Below the pieces are notes generated by a model. The model searched no databases, was not told where the DNA came from, and saw nothing but the letters and a program-made list of their open reading frames with translations. From Mycolicibacterium porcinum (lineage in GTDB: Bacteria; Actinomycetota; Actinomycetes; Mycobacteriales; Mycobacteriaceae): DNA of 30,705 nt. The stretch covers positions 1-30,705 of the forward strand of contig MSTD01000060.1 of assembly GCA_001942045.1 (NCBI GenBank), written 5' to 3'. Both the position numbers and the translations under genes were made by a program. Of the stretch, positions 8,310 to 16,550 are shown one piece after another (the stretch's first letter is position 1; each line of letters begins with the position of its first letter).

Positions 8310-8717
8310 ATGACCGACAACTGGAACGACAAGATCATCGCCGAATTCCGCGCCAACGGCGGCAAGGTCGGCGGGCCATTCGAGGGTGCGACGCTGCTCC
8401 TGCTACACACCACCGGGGCCAAGTCCGGCAAGGAACGCGTCAACCCGGTGATGGCATTCGACCTCGACGGAAAACTCGCCATCGTAGGTTCCTATGCCGG
8501 CGCTGATGTCGACCCCGCGTGGTTGCACAATCTGCGCGCGCACCCCGATGCCCACATCGAGATCGGCACTGACGCCTATGACGTGCACGCGCGTGAGATG
8601 CCGCGAGAAGAGCGCGATGCCGCCTATCCCCGCATCGTCGAGAAGGCACCGGGATTCGGCGAATACCAGAGCAAGACCGACCGGGTCATCCCGGTCATCG
8701 AATTGCAGCGTCGCTGA
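8310..8717 (+). CDS. Deazaflavin (F420)-dependent nitroreductase family protein
   Basis: A 135-residue protein of the Ddn/DUF385 split-barrel family, which uses F420H2 to reduce quinones, nitroaromatics or other electron-poor compounds. Diagnostic segments are LLLLHTTGAKSGKERVNPVM, FDLDGKLAIVGSYAGADVDP and AWLHNLRAHPDAHIEIG. The C-terminal part has the typical FGEYQSKTDRVIPVIEL strand. ATG 8310 is preceded by GGAAGAAG. It follows the OsmC gene by 41 bases on the same strand. No lipobox or signal is present, so it is cytosolic or peripheral. The substrate cannot be predicted from sequence. Confidence 0.9.
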   Translation: MTDNWNDKIIAEFRANGGKVGGPFEGATLLLLHTTGAKSGKERVNPVMAFDLDGKLAIVGSYAGADVDPAWLHNLRAHPDAHIEIGTDAYDVHAREMPREERDAAYPRIVEKAPGFGEYQSKTDRVIPVIELQRR

Positions 8718-8791
8718 CACCGCCTGCGCTTGAGTCCCGGTGAGCGGAACGGCACTCCGGGAGTTGAATTCCTGAGCCCTACCGTCGGGCC

Positions 8792-9802
8792 ATGACATCA
8801 CAGCCGACGATGCGCGCGATGGTGCTGGACGAGTTCGGCGGACCTGAGGTCCTCTACCCGGCGTCGATCGAGCGGCCGTCGGCCGCGCCGAACGGCGTGG
8901 TGATCCACGTGGCCTACGCCGGGGTGAACCCGGCCGACTGGAAGAACCGCGAAGGGTGGCTGGCCCAGTTCTTCGAATACCGGTTCCCGTTCGTGCTGGG
9001 TTTCGACGCGGCCGGCGTCATCACGGAAGTGGGCGCCGACGTGACCGACCTGGCGGTCGGCGACCGGGTGCTCACCGCGTCGAACATGGGCCGCGGGGAA
9101 CGCGGCACCTACGCCGAGTACGTCGCCTCCGACCGGGAACGGGTGGTCAAGCTGCCCGACTCGATCGGCTTCGCTGAGGCGGCCGCGATTCCGACCGCGG
9201 GGTGCACCTGCTGGGAGGCGCTGTTCGACGTCGGCGGTGTCGGCGAAGGCTCGTCGGTGCTGATCAACGGCGGGGCCGGCGGTATGGGCAGCTACGCGGT
9301 CCAGCTGGCCGCGACGGCGGGTGCCAGGGTGGCGGCCACGTGCGGCCCGTCTAACCTCGGCTACGTCCGCGACCTGGGCGCCGACCTGGCCATCGACTAC
9401 CACAACGGCGACGTCCGAGAGCAGGTGCACAAGTGGGCACCTGAGGGTGTCGACCTGGTGGTAGACACCGTGGGGCAGGGCACCCTGACCGACTCGATCG
9501 AGATGGTGCGCCGTGGTGGCATCGTCACCCCGATCGCGACGCTGATCGCCGACGAGCCGATGCCCGATCCGGTCAGGGCCGCCGAGCTCGGGGTGTCGGT
9601 CATCCCGACCATGTCCAACTACGCCAATCAGGAACGCCAGCTCAACGCACTGGTCGACGCGCTCGCGACCGGCCGCATCCGCGCCCCACATATCGAGATC
9701 CTGCAGTTGGAGGAGGCCGCCGAAGCGCAACGCCGCATCGCCGGAGGCCACGTCCGAGGCAAGATCATCCTCGAAGTCAACGCCAGCCTGCTGCCCGGCT
9801 GA
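8792..9802 (+). CDS. Zinc-independent MDR oxidoreductase (quinone oxidoreductase-like)
   Basis: A 336-residue medium-chain dehydrogenase/reductase. The GroES-like fold spans about 10-130 (GVNPADWKNREGWLAQ, then FPFVLGFDAAGVITEVGADV). The Rossmann domain carries NGGAGGMGSYAVQLA near residue 155 for NAD(P)H binding. Catalytic-zinc cysteine and histidine ligands are absent, so it is a quinone-oxidoreductase/NADP-dependent alkene-reductase type enzyme. ATG 8792 gives MTSQPTMRAMVLDEFGGPEV, a standard MDR beginning; the ribosome site is weak. The substrate is unknown. It is convergent with the crotonase gene, with 13 bases between stops. Confidence 0.9.
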   Translation: MTSQPTMRAMVLDEFGGPEVLYPASIERPSAAPNGVVIHVAYAGVNPADWKNREGWLAQFFEYRFPFVLGFDAAGVITEVGADVTDLAVGDRVLTASNMGRGERGTYAEYVASDRERVVKLPDSIGFAEAAAIPTAGCTCWEALFDVGGVGEGSSVLINGGAGGMGSYAVQLAATAGARVAATCGPSNLGYVRDLGADLAIDYHNGDVREQVHKWAPEGVDLVVDTVGQGTLTDSIEMVRRGGIVTPIATLIADEPMPDPVRAAELGVSVIPTMSNYANQERQLNALVDALATGRIRAPHIEILQLEEAAEAQRRIAGGHVRGKIILEVNASLLPG

Positions 9803-9815
9803 GCCGGTCTCCTCG

Positions 9816-10592
9816 CTACGCCCCCGCCCAGCTCGGCGGACGCTTGTCGATGAAGGCCTGAACTCCTTCGAGGGCGCTGGGGTCCATCATGTTGCAGGCC
9901 ATCGTCGTCCCGGCGTCGGCGTACGCGGACTCGATGCCGACCTCAATCTGGCGATAGAACAACGCCTTTCCCATCGCGATGGCCACCCGAGGCTTCGCCA
10001 CGATGCTCGCAACCATCGTCTCCACTTCCGCGTCGAGGGCATCGGCGGGCACCACTCTGTTCACCAGCCCCAGCACCCGCGCCTGCTCGGCTGAGATGAA
10101 TTCACCGGTCACGAGCATCTCGAAGGCCGCCTTACGCGGAACGTTGCGCGAGAGCGCCACTCCCGGTGTCGCGCAGAACAACCCGACGTTTACGCCGCTG
10201 ACCGCGAAGCGCGCGTCGTCACTCGCCACCGCGAGATCGCACATCGCGACCAGCTGGCAGCCCGCCGCCGTCGCAATCCCTTGGACCCGCGCGATCACTG
10301 GCACCGGAAGCTGTTGAATCGACAGCATCATCGCGGTGCATTGGGCGAACAACCGCTCGTAATACGAGGTCGACGGCTCGGCCCGCATCTCTTTGAGGTC
10401 ATGCCCGGCGCAGAACGCCTTCCCGGATGCGCCGAGCACCACGGCCCGCACCGTGTCGTCCCGGGACAGCGCGTCCATGGTGTCGCCGAGCGCGGTCAGC
10501 ATCGCTTCCGACAACGCGTTGAACGCCTGGGGCCGGTTCAATGTCAGTGTGACGACACCGCGTTCGTCGCGATCCTGTAGCAGCAGTGTCAT
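9816..10592 (-). CDS. Enoyl-CoA hydratase/isomerase-like (crotonase fold) protein lacking both catalytic Glu
   Basis: A 258-residue crotonase-fold protein. The oxyanion-hole segments are present (AFCAGHDLKE at 59-68 and GIATAAGCQLVAMCDL at 105-120). The two glutamates of true enoyl-CoA hydratases are not: the GGGCE glutamate is Q113 and the QPE glutamate is G133. The C-terminus GVQAFIDKRPPSW is typical. It therefore resembles the ECHDC3-like branch and may catalyse another CoA-ester reaction or act as a thioesterase/isomerase. ATG 10592 overlaps the upstream dehydrogenase stop as ATGA, so the two are translationally coupled. An in-frame start farther upstream (10898) would run through the dehydrogenase gene and is rejected. 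Confidence 0.88.
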   Translation of the reverse strand: MTLLLQDRDERGVVTLTLNRPQAFNALSEAMLTALGDTMDALSRDDTVRAVVLGASGKAFCAGHDLKEMRAEPSTSYYERLFAQCTAMMLSIQQLPVPVIARVQGIATAAGCQLVAMCDLAVASDDARFAVSGVNVGLFCATPGVALSRNVPRKAAFEMLVTGEFISAEQARVLGLVNRVVPADALDAEVETMVASIVAKPRVAIAMGKALFYRQIEVGIESAYADAGTTMACNMMDPSALEGVQAFIDKRPPSWAGA

Positions 10593-11623
10593 GGTTCGAT
10601 CAGCACCTTGAGGGCCTCGCGGTCGGCCATCGCCCGGTAGCCGTCCGGGGTTTCGTCGAGGCCGATGGTGCGGTCGAAGACCCGTCCGGGCTCGATGGTG
10701 CCGTCGAGTACGTCGGGCATGAGTTCCTCGATGTACGCGCGGGCGGGCGCCACTCCGCCGGTGAGCGTGACGTTGCGGAAGAAGGTGCCGAAACCCATTG
10801 GCACCTGGGTGTATTGAGATACCCCGAGCCGACTGACGCGGCCACCGGCGCGGACCGCGTCGAGCGCGGTGGCGACCGAGGGCTCGGTCCCGACGCATTC
10901 GATCACCGCGTGGGTGCCGTCACCACCGGTGAGTTCGCGGATCCGTTCGACGGCTTCCTCACCGCGTTCGGCGACGACGTCGGTGGCGCCGAACTCGCGC
11001 CCCAGATCGGTCCGGACGGTGTGACGGCCGTTGAGGATGATCTGCTCGGCGCCCAGCCGTTTGGCGGCCAACACCGCACACAATCCCACCGCGCCGTCAC
11101 CGATGACCGTCACCGAAGATCCCGGCCCCACCCCGGCGGTCACCACGCCGTGATGGCCGGTGCAGAACACGTCCGACAAGGTCAGCAGGGACGGCATCAG
11201 CGCCGCGTCCTCGGCCACCGGGAGCTTCACCAACGTGCCCTGCGCCTGGGGAACGCGCACAGCCTCGCCCTGGCCGGCGTCGACTCCCGGAGCACCCCAG
11301 CCGCCACCATGGCGACACGAGGTCTGCAGCCCCTCCTGGCAGAAGTCACACGTGTTGTCGGCCCAGACGAACGGGGCCACCACCACGTCGCCGCGTCGCA
11401 ACCCGGACACCTCGGAGCCGACGTCCTCCACGATGCCGATGAACTCGTGACCCATCCGGCGGCCACCGTCCTTGTGCGGCATGGACTGGTACGGCCACAG
11501 GTCACTGCCACAGATGCAGGCCCGGGTGACGCGCACGATGGCGTCGGTCGGCTCCTTCACGATGGGGTCGGGCACGTTCTCGACGCGCACGTCGCCGGCC
11601 CCATACATCACGGTTGCTCGCAT
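10589..11623 (-). CDS. Zinc-dependent alcohol dehydrogenase (MDR family)
   Basis: A 344-residue NAD(P)-dependent alcohol/polyol dehydrogenase. The catalytic zinc ligands are in ACICGSDLWPY and GHEFIG. The structural zinc lobe TCDFCQEGLQTSC keeps three cysteines, with an Asp at the place of the first, as in many actinobacterial homologues. The Rossmann motif GDGAVGLCAVLAAKRLGAEQ lies around 175-195. ATG 11623 gives MRATVMYGAGDVRVENVPDP, a standard start. It is the first gene of a two-gene operon with the crotonase-like gene (ATGA overlap), suggesting oxidation of an alcohol whose product is handled as a CoA ester. Substrate unknown. Confidence 0.92.
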   Translation of the reverse strand: MRATVMYGAGDVRVENVPDPIVKEPTDAIVRVTRACICGSDLWPYQSMPHKDGGRRMGHEFIGIVEDVGSEVSGLRRGDVVVAPFVWADNTCDFCQEGLQTSCRHGGGWGAPGVDAGQGEAVRVPQAQGTLVKLPVAEDAALMPSLLTLSDVFCTGHHGVVTAGVGPGSSVTVIGDGAVGLCAVLAAKRLGAEQIILNGRHTVRTDLGREFGATDVVAERGEEAVERIRELTGGDGTHAVIECVGTEPSVATALDAVRAGGRVSRLGVSQYTQVPMGFGTFFRNVTLTGGVAPARAYIEELMPDVLDGTIEPGRVFDRTIGLDETPDGYRAMADREALKVLIEP

Positions 11624-11691
11624 GCTCAGTTCCTTCGCTCGTCCAGACGGCAGATGAGACTCAACGCCTCGAGGCTATGCCGGTGAGCGGT

Positions 11692-12318
11692 TCAGCTCGA
11701 CCGGGTTGGGTCCGCAGGCGGCCGCCACATTGCGTACAGGGCCGGGGAATCGGCCACTGTCAGCTCCCGGATCGTCCGAAATCCGTGACGCTCGTACAGC
11801 CGCACGTTCTCGGGACACGCCGCCTCAAGGTATGCCGGCACCTGATCACGATCGGCCTGGCTGAGCACTTCTACGAGCAAACGACTACCGACACCGCGGC
11901 CCTGGGCGCGAGGTTCAACGCCCATGAAAGCCAGGTACCAGCAAGGCTCGGCAGGATGGTTCTCGTCCAGCAGTTCGAACAGTCGCGCCATGCGACCGGC
12001 AGCTGCCTCGTCGCCTGCGGTCTCCAAGAGCGCACGACCGAACGCCTCGGCCTGTTCATCTCCGACGAGCTGCGTGCCCGGCGGGACCCACAGAGCAGCG
12101 CCGACGCCGGCGCCCGCTACATAGACTCCGCCGTGCGGCCAGCATGCATCGACGAAGTGCGCATAGAAGTCAGCTGAGCCGCGACGGCGTTGGGCGTCGT
12201 CGGGAACCAGCCACCGGTAGATCCGGTCGTCGAAGAACGCGCGACACAAGGCGGTTATTACCTGTTGGCGCTCATCAAACCGCGCCGGATGCGGTCCCAA
12301 ATTCTCCACTGCTGTCAT
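11692..12318 (-). CDS. GNAT-family N-acetyltransferase
   Basis: A 208-residue acetyl-CoA-dependent N-acetyltransferase. The pyrophosphate-binding motif is VEPRAQGRGVGSRLL at about 135-149, followed by ACPENVRLYERHGFRTIREL, the usual beta6-beta7 end of the fold. I chose ATG 12318 (MTAVENLGPHPARFDERQQV), preceded by GGGTGGG; an in-frame GTG at 12366 would add 16 residues but has no ribosome site. It stands alone, 68 bases downstream (in gene direction) of nothing on its own strand and before the ADH gene. The acceptor substrate cannot be told from the sequence. Confidence 0.88.
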   Translation of the reverse strand: MTAVENLGPHPARFDERQQVITALCRAFFDDRIYRWLVPDDAQRRRGSADFYAHFVDACWPHGGVYVAGAGVGAALWVPPGTQLVGDEQAEAFGRALLETAGDEAAAGRMARLFELLDENHPAEPCWYLAFMGVEPRAQGRGVGSRLLVEVLSQADRDQVPAYLEAACPENVRLYERHGFRTIRELTVADSPALYAMWRPPADPTRSS

Positions 12319-12488
12319 GCGCACCCACCCTGTGCCCAAGTCCTGCAAATGCAGCCGAATCGACACTAGAACATTGCCGTGTTCGCCGGGCAGTATCCGA
12401 GCCTGCGGGCGGAGATTGCAGTGAGCGAGTGAACCTCGCGGCTTAAGATGCAGGTCATTGGTCTGCGATTCTCGAATCGAGGCGAAAA

Positions 12489-13622
12489 GTGCATGACGGA
12501 TACCAGACCCGCGAAGGCTATCTTCTGATAGCCGACATCTCGGGATACACGAACTTCCTCACCAGCACCGAGCTGGCACACGCCCAGGCAATTGTTCATG
12601 AGCTGACCTCGCTCGTACGCGAACATCTGGTGCCGCCAATGCATTTCGTCAAGCTCGAGGGGGACGCCGTGTTCTGTTACGCCGATGGTCCGGCGTTCCG
12701 AGACGGAGAGCGCTTCCTCGAATTGATCGAGGTCTGTTACGTCGATTACTCCAACCGCCTGCTGAACATGGCGCGCAACACCACCTGCCCCTGTTCGGCC
12801 TGCGCAGCGATCGGCTCGCTCGATCTGAAGTTCGTATGTCATTACGGAAATTTCATCGTCGAGTCCGAGGGCGGACGAGTCGACCTCGCCGGGCCCGACG
12901 TCATTCTCGTGCACCGGCTGCTGAAAAATTCGGTCAGCGAGCGCACAGGCATCGAGGCGTACGCCCTGTTCACCCAGGCCTGTCTGCGTCGTTTGCCTCA
13001 ATCCTTCCAGTTGCCTCCTCATGAAGAGGTCTACGAGTCCTTCGGAGTCACGGCCGGCGGCGTGCACGATCTCAAGCAGTCGGCGTCCGCAATACAAGAC
13101 GCTCACCGGCACTACATCGGCGCCGAGGACGCTGATCTGGTGCTGACCGTCGACGTGCCGGTTCCGCCTGCCGTGGCTTGGAAGTACTGGGTCGATCCCG
13201 TGGAGCGCCAACGATGGCAATGTCGGCACTTCAGCGACGAACCCGACCGCGTCACACCAAATACGCGCGGCCGGGTCGGCCCCGGGACCTGGCGTTGGGA
13301 GTTCGTCGACTGGCGGCCGTTCACCACATTCACCTGCGAAGTCAGCGGGTCGCGCATCGGTCGCTATCTCGGCCTGCGAGACGAATTCGACACGTTTGAG
13401 TTCACACCGACAAAGGACGGGGGCACGCACGTCGACCACCGGATCCGGCTCAAGAACCGCGGCCGGCTGTCGCTGTCTACACATCGGCTGCAGAGTGGCG
13501 CCATCGCCGCCGCATGGCGTCGCTGGCATTCAAACCTGCAGGCCGCCATCGCAGAAGACACCAATTCCCAGCCACACGGCTCCCCGTCCGGGCTCAATCT
13601 CAGCATTCGCCGAGATACCTAA
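12489..13622 (+). CDS. DUF2652 (class III cyclase-like) protein fused to an SRPBCC domain
   Basis: A 377-residue two-domain protein. Residues 10-200 resemble a nucleotide-cyclase fold: YLLIADISGYTNFL matches the first metal strand and FVKLEGDAVFCYAD matches the Lys/Asp hairpin. The region that would hold the transition-state Asn-Arg pair reads PDVILVHRLLK, with Arg but no Asn, so cyclase activity is doubtful. Residues 215-350 form a START/polyketide-cyclase-like (SRPBCC) hydrophobic pocket (VDVPVPPAVAWKYWVDPVER onward). A CPCSAC cluster at about 99-104 could bind metal. The start is GTG 12489 with GAGG six bases upstream; a nearby ATG is out of frame. Function is unknown; a ligand-binding sensor is a guess. 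Confidence 0.8.
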   Translation: MHDGYQTREGYLLIADISGYTNFLTSTELAHAQAIVHELTSLVREHLVPPMHFVKLEGDAVFCYADGPAFRDGERFLELIEVCYVDYSNRLLNMARNTTCPCSACAAIGSLDLKFVCHYGNFIVESEGGRVDLAGPDVILVHRLLKNSVSERTGIEAYALFTQACLRRLPQSFQLPPHEEVYESFGVTAGGVHDLKQSASAIQDAHRHYIGAEDADLVLTVDVPVPPAVAWKYWVDPVERQRWQCRHFSDEPDRVTPNTRGRVGPGTWRWEFVDWRPFTTFTCEVSGSRIGRYLGLRDEFDTFEFTPTKDGGTHVDHRIRLKNRGRLSLSTHRLQSGAIAAAWRRWHSNLQAAIAEDTNSQPHGSPSGLNLSIRRDT

Positions 13623-13790
13623 CCGGCTGTGCCGCATGATGACTCGCGACTTCGCTTGGTGGCGGAATGAGGCGATGCGACCGCAGATCCAGAGCTCGCC
13701 AATCGATGCCTCGACGCCCTCGTCGATACGTGCTGCTGGCAGACCTCCTGCTGGACTTGGAACTCTGGGTGCGACGGCCTCGATGCACGA
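13623..13790. other. Short intergenic gap between convergent genes
   Basis: These 168 bases hold no gene or clear hairpin that I could support. Confidence 0.5.
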
Positions 13791-14129
13791 TCAGGGAACT
13801 TCGCGGATGAAATACACCTTCCCGTCCACATGCTGATTGTTCTGGCCTTGATTGGTCACCACGATGAAGAGCCCGGTACCGAAAACTGGGATCGAAATCG
13901 CCTGGTGGTTTTGCGATCCGAAAGTGCCTTGCCGACACAACGCGTAAGCGTTGTTGGTGGTCGGGCCGAAGTGGATCGCCCACCTGACCCCCGGATCGTT
14001 GTTGATGATGCCGAACATCAGGTTCACGTCTCGAGCACCGGACACATCGATGACGGAACTCTGTACACGCGCGCCGGGCGGCAGCGGTGTCGCGTTGGCG
14101 ATCAGCGTCTCGAAAACGGTTGTGGGCAT
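13791..14129 (-). CDS. Small hypothetical protein, predicted beta-rich
   Basis: A 112-residue protein I do not recognise. It has no signal peptide or membrane helix; alternating hydrophobic residues (VQSSVIDVSGARDVNLMFGI, then ISIPVFGTGLFIVVTNQGQN) suggest a beta-sandwich. It is rich in Asn and Gln near the end (NQGQNNQHVDGK). I chose ATG 14129 (MPTTVFETLIANATPLPPGA), preceded by GGGAGAGAAG; an in-frame start at 14213 would add 28 residues of low-quality sequence. It lies downstream of the FAD oxidase gene on the same strand, 133 bases away. Function unknown; a carbohydrate- or surface-binding domain is only a possibility. Confidence 0.7.
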   Translation of the reverse strand: MPTTVFETLIANATPLPPGARVQSSVIDVSGARDVNLMFGIINNDPGVRWAIHFGPTTNNAYALCRQGTFGSQNHQAISIPVFGTGLFIVVTNQGQNNQHVDGKVYFIREVP

Positions 14130-14262
14130 GTGGTCACCACTTCTCTCCCTGCTGCCACCCGCGGATCGGGTGGTCACTAGGACCAGAGTCACCTCGGTGC
14201 ACCACCGACGCACGAGTAGTGCGCTACTCCTGTCGGAGCGGGCGGGGCCGTGCGCGTCCGGT

Positions 14263-15720
14263 TCAGAAGTTCAGACCCGAGAACATGATCCGGCCCGGGT
14301 CATACTTCTGTCGAATAGCTGCCAGGCGTGACAGGTTGGGGCCGAAATAACGTGATGCCGGCTGGTTGGCCTCCAGGTAGTTCACGTAGCCGCCCACCGA
14401 ATACGGTGCCACGGCCTGATGTGCGGTGGCGAGCCAATTGGCTGCCGGCGCAGGCGAACCGGAGGTCTCGACGTACCACTGCACCAGAGCGGACTGCCGC
14501 CGCCACGGGAAGGCGGTGTCCCCCGGCCCGATGGTCGCCAGCGCACCGTCGAGCGCGTGCATGATCACCAGCGGCCGCCCGGCCCCGCCGGGGAACGCGT
14601 TGAACGCCGCGGCGATCCCCTGGGCGGCAGCGGGAGTGATCGACTGGAAAACGTCGGAGCCGCCGACATAGCCGAGCGGTGCCGGGTTGAGATTGTCTGC
14701 GGCAAGGAACTTCACGAGATCCAGGTAATTGAACGTGCGGTTCTCGGTCCCAGCCGGCTGCAGGCCCACCGCTTTGATGACCGAGGCGGCGACGCTGTCG
14801 CCCGACCCGGCCGGGCAGGTCGCGAGGATGCGGCAGTGCGCGCCCTGCGGGTCGGTGACGGTGTCCGCCAGCGCCCAGCTGCTGCGGTCGGCGGTACGCA
14901 GCCAGTTCTGCCACCCGACCAGAACCTGCGCGAACGACTGCAGGGGGAAGTGGAGGCCGACCACATCCACGTCGCCGATGGGGAACGTGGCGAAGGTCAG
15001 TGCGGTGGCCACCCCGAAGTTGCCGCCACCACCACCGCGCAACGCCCAGAACAGGTCTGGATTCTCGCGGGCCGACGCCGTGACTGCGGTGCCGCCGGGC
15101 AGCACCACCGTCGCCGACACCAACTGGTCGCACATCAGACCTGCGTGACGTGATTGGGCGCCGAGCCCTCCGCCCAGGGCGTGCCCGGCCGCGCCGACCG
15201 TCGGGCAGGTACCGGTGGGAATCCCCCGACCGACTCCGGCCAGGGTCTGGTGAATCGCATACAGACCCGTCGCGGGCGTCACGGTGACGTACCCGGTACC
15301 GGCGTCGTAGTTGATGTCGCCGGGCAGCTGCCGCAGATCCAGGACCATCGTGCCGTTCGCCGTCGACGCGCCCACGTAGGAATGCCCACCACCGCGCGCG
15401 GCGACCTTGAGATTGTGGGTGGCAGCGAAGGTCATCGCCTTCTGCACATCCGACGCCGATGTCGGGGTGACGACCGCCGCGGGAGTCAGGCCGTTGAAGT
15501 TGGTGTTGAAAACGCTTTTGGCGGACGCGAATTGCCCGCCGTTGTCCGGAAGGATCACCTGCCCGTTGAGGGCCGCCGACAGGTCACCCCAGCCGGAGGC
15601 CCTGGGTTCGGCAGTTGCCCGGCTCGATCCGAACACCGCCCCGGCGGCCAACGCCCCGACTGCGCCGCGCAGGAACGTCTGACGCGAGAACCCGCGCGGT
15701 GTTTCCCGCGGTACCGTCAT
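14263..15720 (-). CDS. Berberine-bridge-type FAD-dependent oxidase, probably exported
   Basis: A 485-residue FAD-linked oxidase of the PCMH/BBE family. The FAD-binding domain spans about 75-250 and the substrate-cap plus BBE C-terminus spans 260-485 (YVNYLEANQP, then RYFGPNLSRLAAIRQKYDPG). H113 in RGGGHSYVG and C172 in TGTCPTVGAAGHALGGGLG match the His and Cys that bind FAD bicovalently in this family. The N-terminus (RGFSRQTFLRGAVGALAAGA) looks like a Tat signal but has Arg-Gln where Arg-Arg is usual, so export is likely yet not certain. ATG 15720 is preferred over an in-frame GTG at 15765. Relatives oxidise sugars, alkaloids or polyketides; the substrate here is unknown. Confidence 0.9.
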   Translation of the reverse strand: MTVPRETPRGFSRQTFLRGAVGALAAGAVFGSSRATAEPRASGWGDLSAALNGQVILPDNGGQFASAKSVFNTNFNGLTPAAVVTPTSASDVQKAMTFAATHNLKVAARGGGHSYVGASTANGTMVLDLRQLPGDINYDAGTGYVTVTPATGLYAIHQTLAGVGRGIPTGTCPTVGAAGHALGGGLGAQSRHAGLMCDQLVSATVVLPGGTAVTASARENPDLFWALRGGGGGNFGVATALTFATFPIGDVDVVGLHFPLQSFAQVLVGWQNWLRTADRSSWALADTVTDPQGAHCRILATCPAGSGDSVAASVIKAVGLQPAGTENRTFNYLDLVKFLAADNLNPAPLGYVGGSDVFQSITPAAAQGIAAAFNAFPGGAGRPLVIMHALDGALATIGPGDTAFPWRRQSALVQWYVETSGSPAPAANWLATAHQAVAPYSVGGYVNYLEANQPASRYFGPNLSRLAAIRQKYDPGRIMFSGLNF

Positions 15721-15868
15721 GCCCGAATTGTGGGCCACCGGCAGCGAAAGACCGCAGCGATACACGACATATCCAGGTATCAGTCCGGTACCGATTCTGA
15801 CCTGAGGCTACGATCGCCAGCGCCGGGTGATCGCCCGGTTCTGACAGCACATCTGGAGGCCAAGCGCC

Positions 15869-16534
15869 GTGAGCGCACCGTCGAACCCGAACGTGATCCC
15901 CGCCTACGCCACACTCCCCGACCTTTCGTTGGACGACGAGGACCGCGCCACCCTGACCTCGGAGATCTGGAGCATGCTGGTCACCGGCAACGATGACGTC
16001 GAGGAGTTCCTCGAGATCTACGCCGAGGATTACGAACTCACCGAAGAGCAACTCACCGCGGCCTTTTCCGCGCTGCGTGAGGCGAGGCTGCGTCAGCAGA
16101 CCGAGATCGGCGACTACCGGTCGCGGACGCTGGCGGCGTTCGAGGAACTCAACGACAACGGCGTGATCGCCCGCGCCGACTTCTCGTGCTGCGGAACGTG
16201 CGCCTCCGCCGAAATCGGCGACGAGCGCGACGACAGCCGCCACTGGAGCGGCTTCGTCTACTTCCACAGCCAGGACACCGACCGCCTGGTCGAAGACGGC
16301 AGGACCTACATCGGCTACGGGGCGTTCGAGCCGGAGAATTTCGACGAGGACGCGTACAACCAGCTGAGCGACGAAGCGAAGGAAGGGCTGTACTTCAGCG
16401 ACGTGGCCCGGATGCTCGACGACGTCGTGTTCCCGATCGTGCGACGGCACGGCATCGAGCCGGAGTGGAACCGCGACCTGGGGACGCGGGTGCTTCTCAC
16501 CAACGCGGACTGGTACGCGCCGCTCGGAAGCTGA
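15869..16534 (+). CDS. DUF6891 family protein
   Basis: A 221-residue acidic cytosolic protein with no known function. The N-terminal half is helical and rich in Glu and Asp; the central segment ADFSCCGTCASAEI with three close cysteines could bind metal or form a redox site. The C-terminal part (YIGYGAFEPENFDEDAY, then DVVFPIVRRHGIEPEWNRDL) is the recognisable DUF6891 signature. The start is GTG 15869, supported by GGAGG seven bases upstream. It is divergent from the FAD oxidase and convergent with the SRPBCC gene. No operon partner is evident. Confidence 0.75.
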   Translation: MSAPSNPNVIPAYATLPDLSLDDEDRATLTSEIWSMLVTGNDDVEEFLEIYAEDYELTEEQLTAAFSALREARLRQQTEIGDYRSRTLAAFEELNDNGVIARADFSCCGTCASAEIGDERDDSRHWSGFVYFHSQDTDRLVEDGRTYIGYGAFEPENFDEDAYNQLSDEAKEGLYFSDVARMLDDVVFPIVRRHGIEPEWNRDLGTRVLLTNADWYAPLGS

Positions 16535-16550
16535 CGGTCGGCGCGGTTTT

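Noticed and set aside
8730..8775. CTCCGGGAG dyad before the MDR gene as a terminator or operator
   Set aside because: Stem too short and no T tract; equally likely by chance in GC-rich DNA.
10593..10898. N-terminal extension of the crotonase-like protein by about 100 codons
   Set aside because: The extension is Arg/His-rich shadow sequence inside the dehydrogenase gene; MTLLLQDRDERGVVTLTLNR is the natural start.
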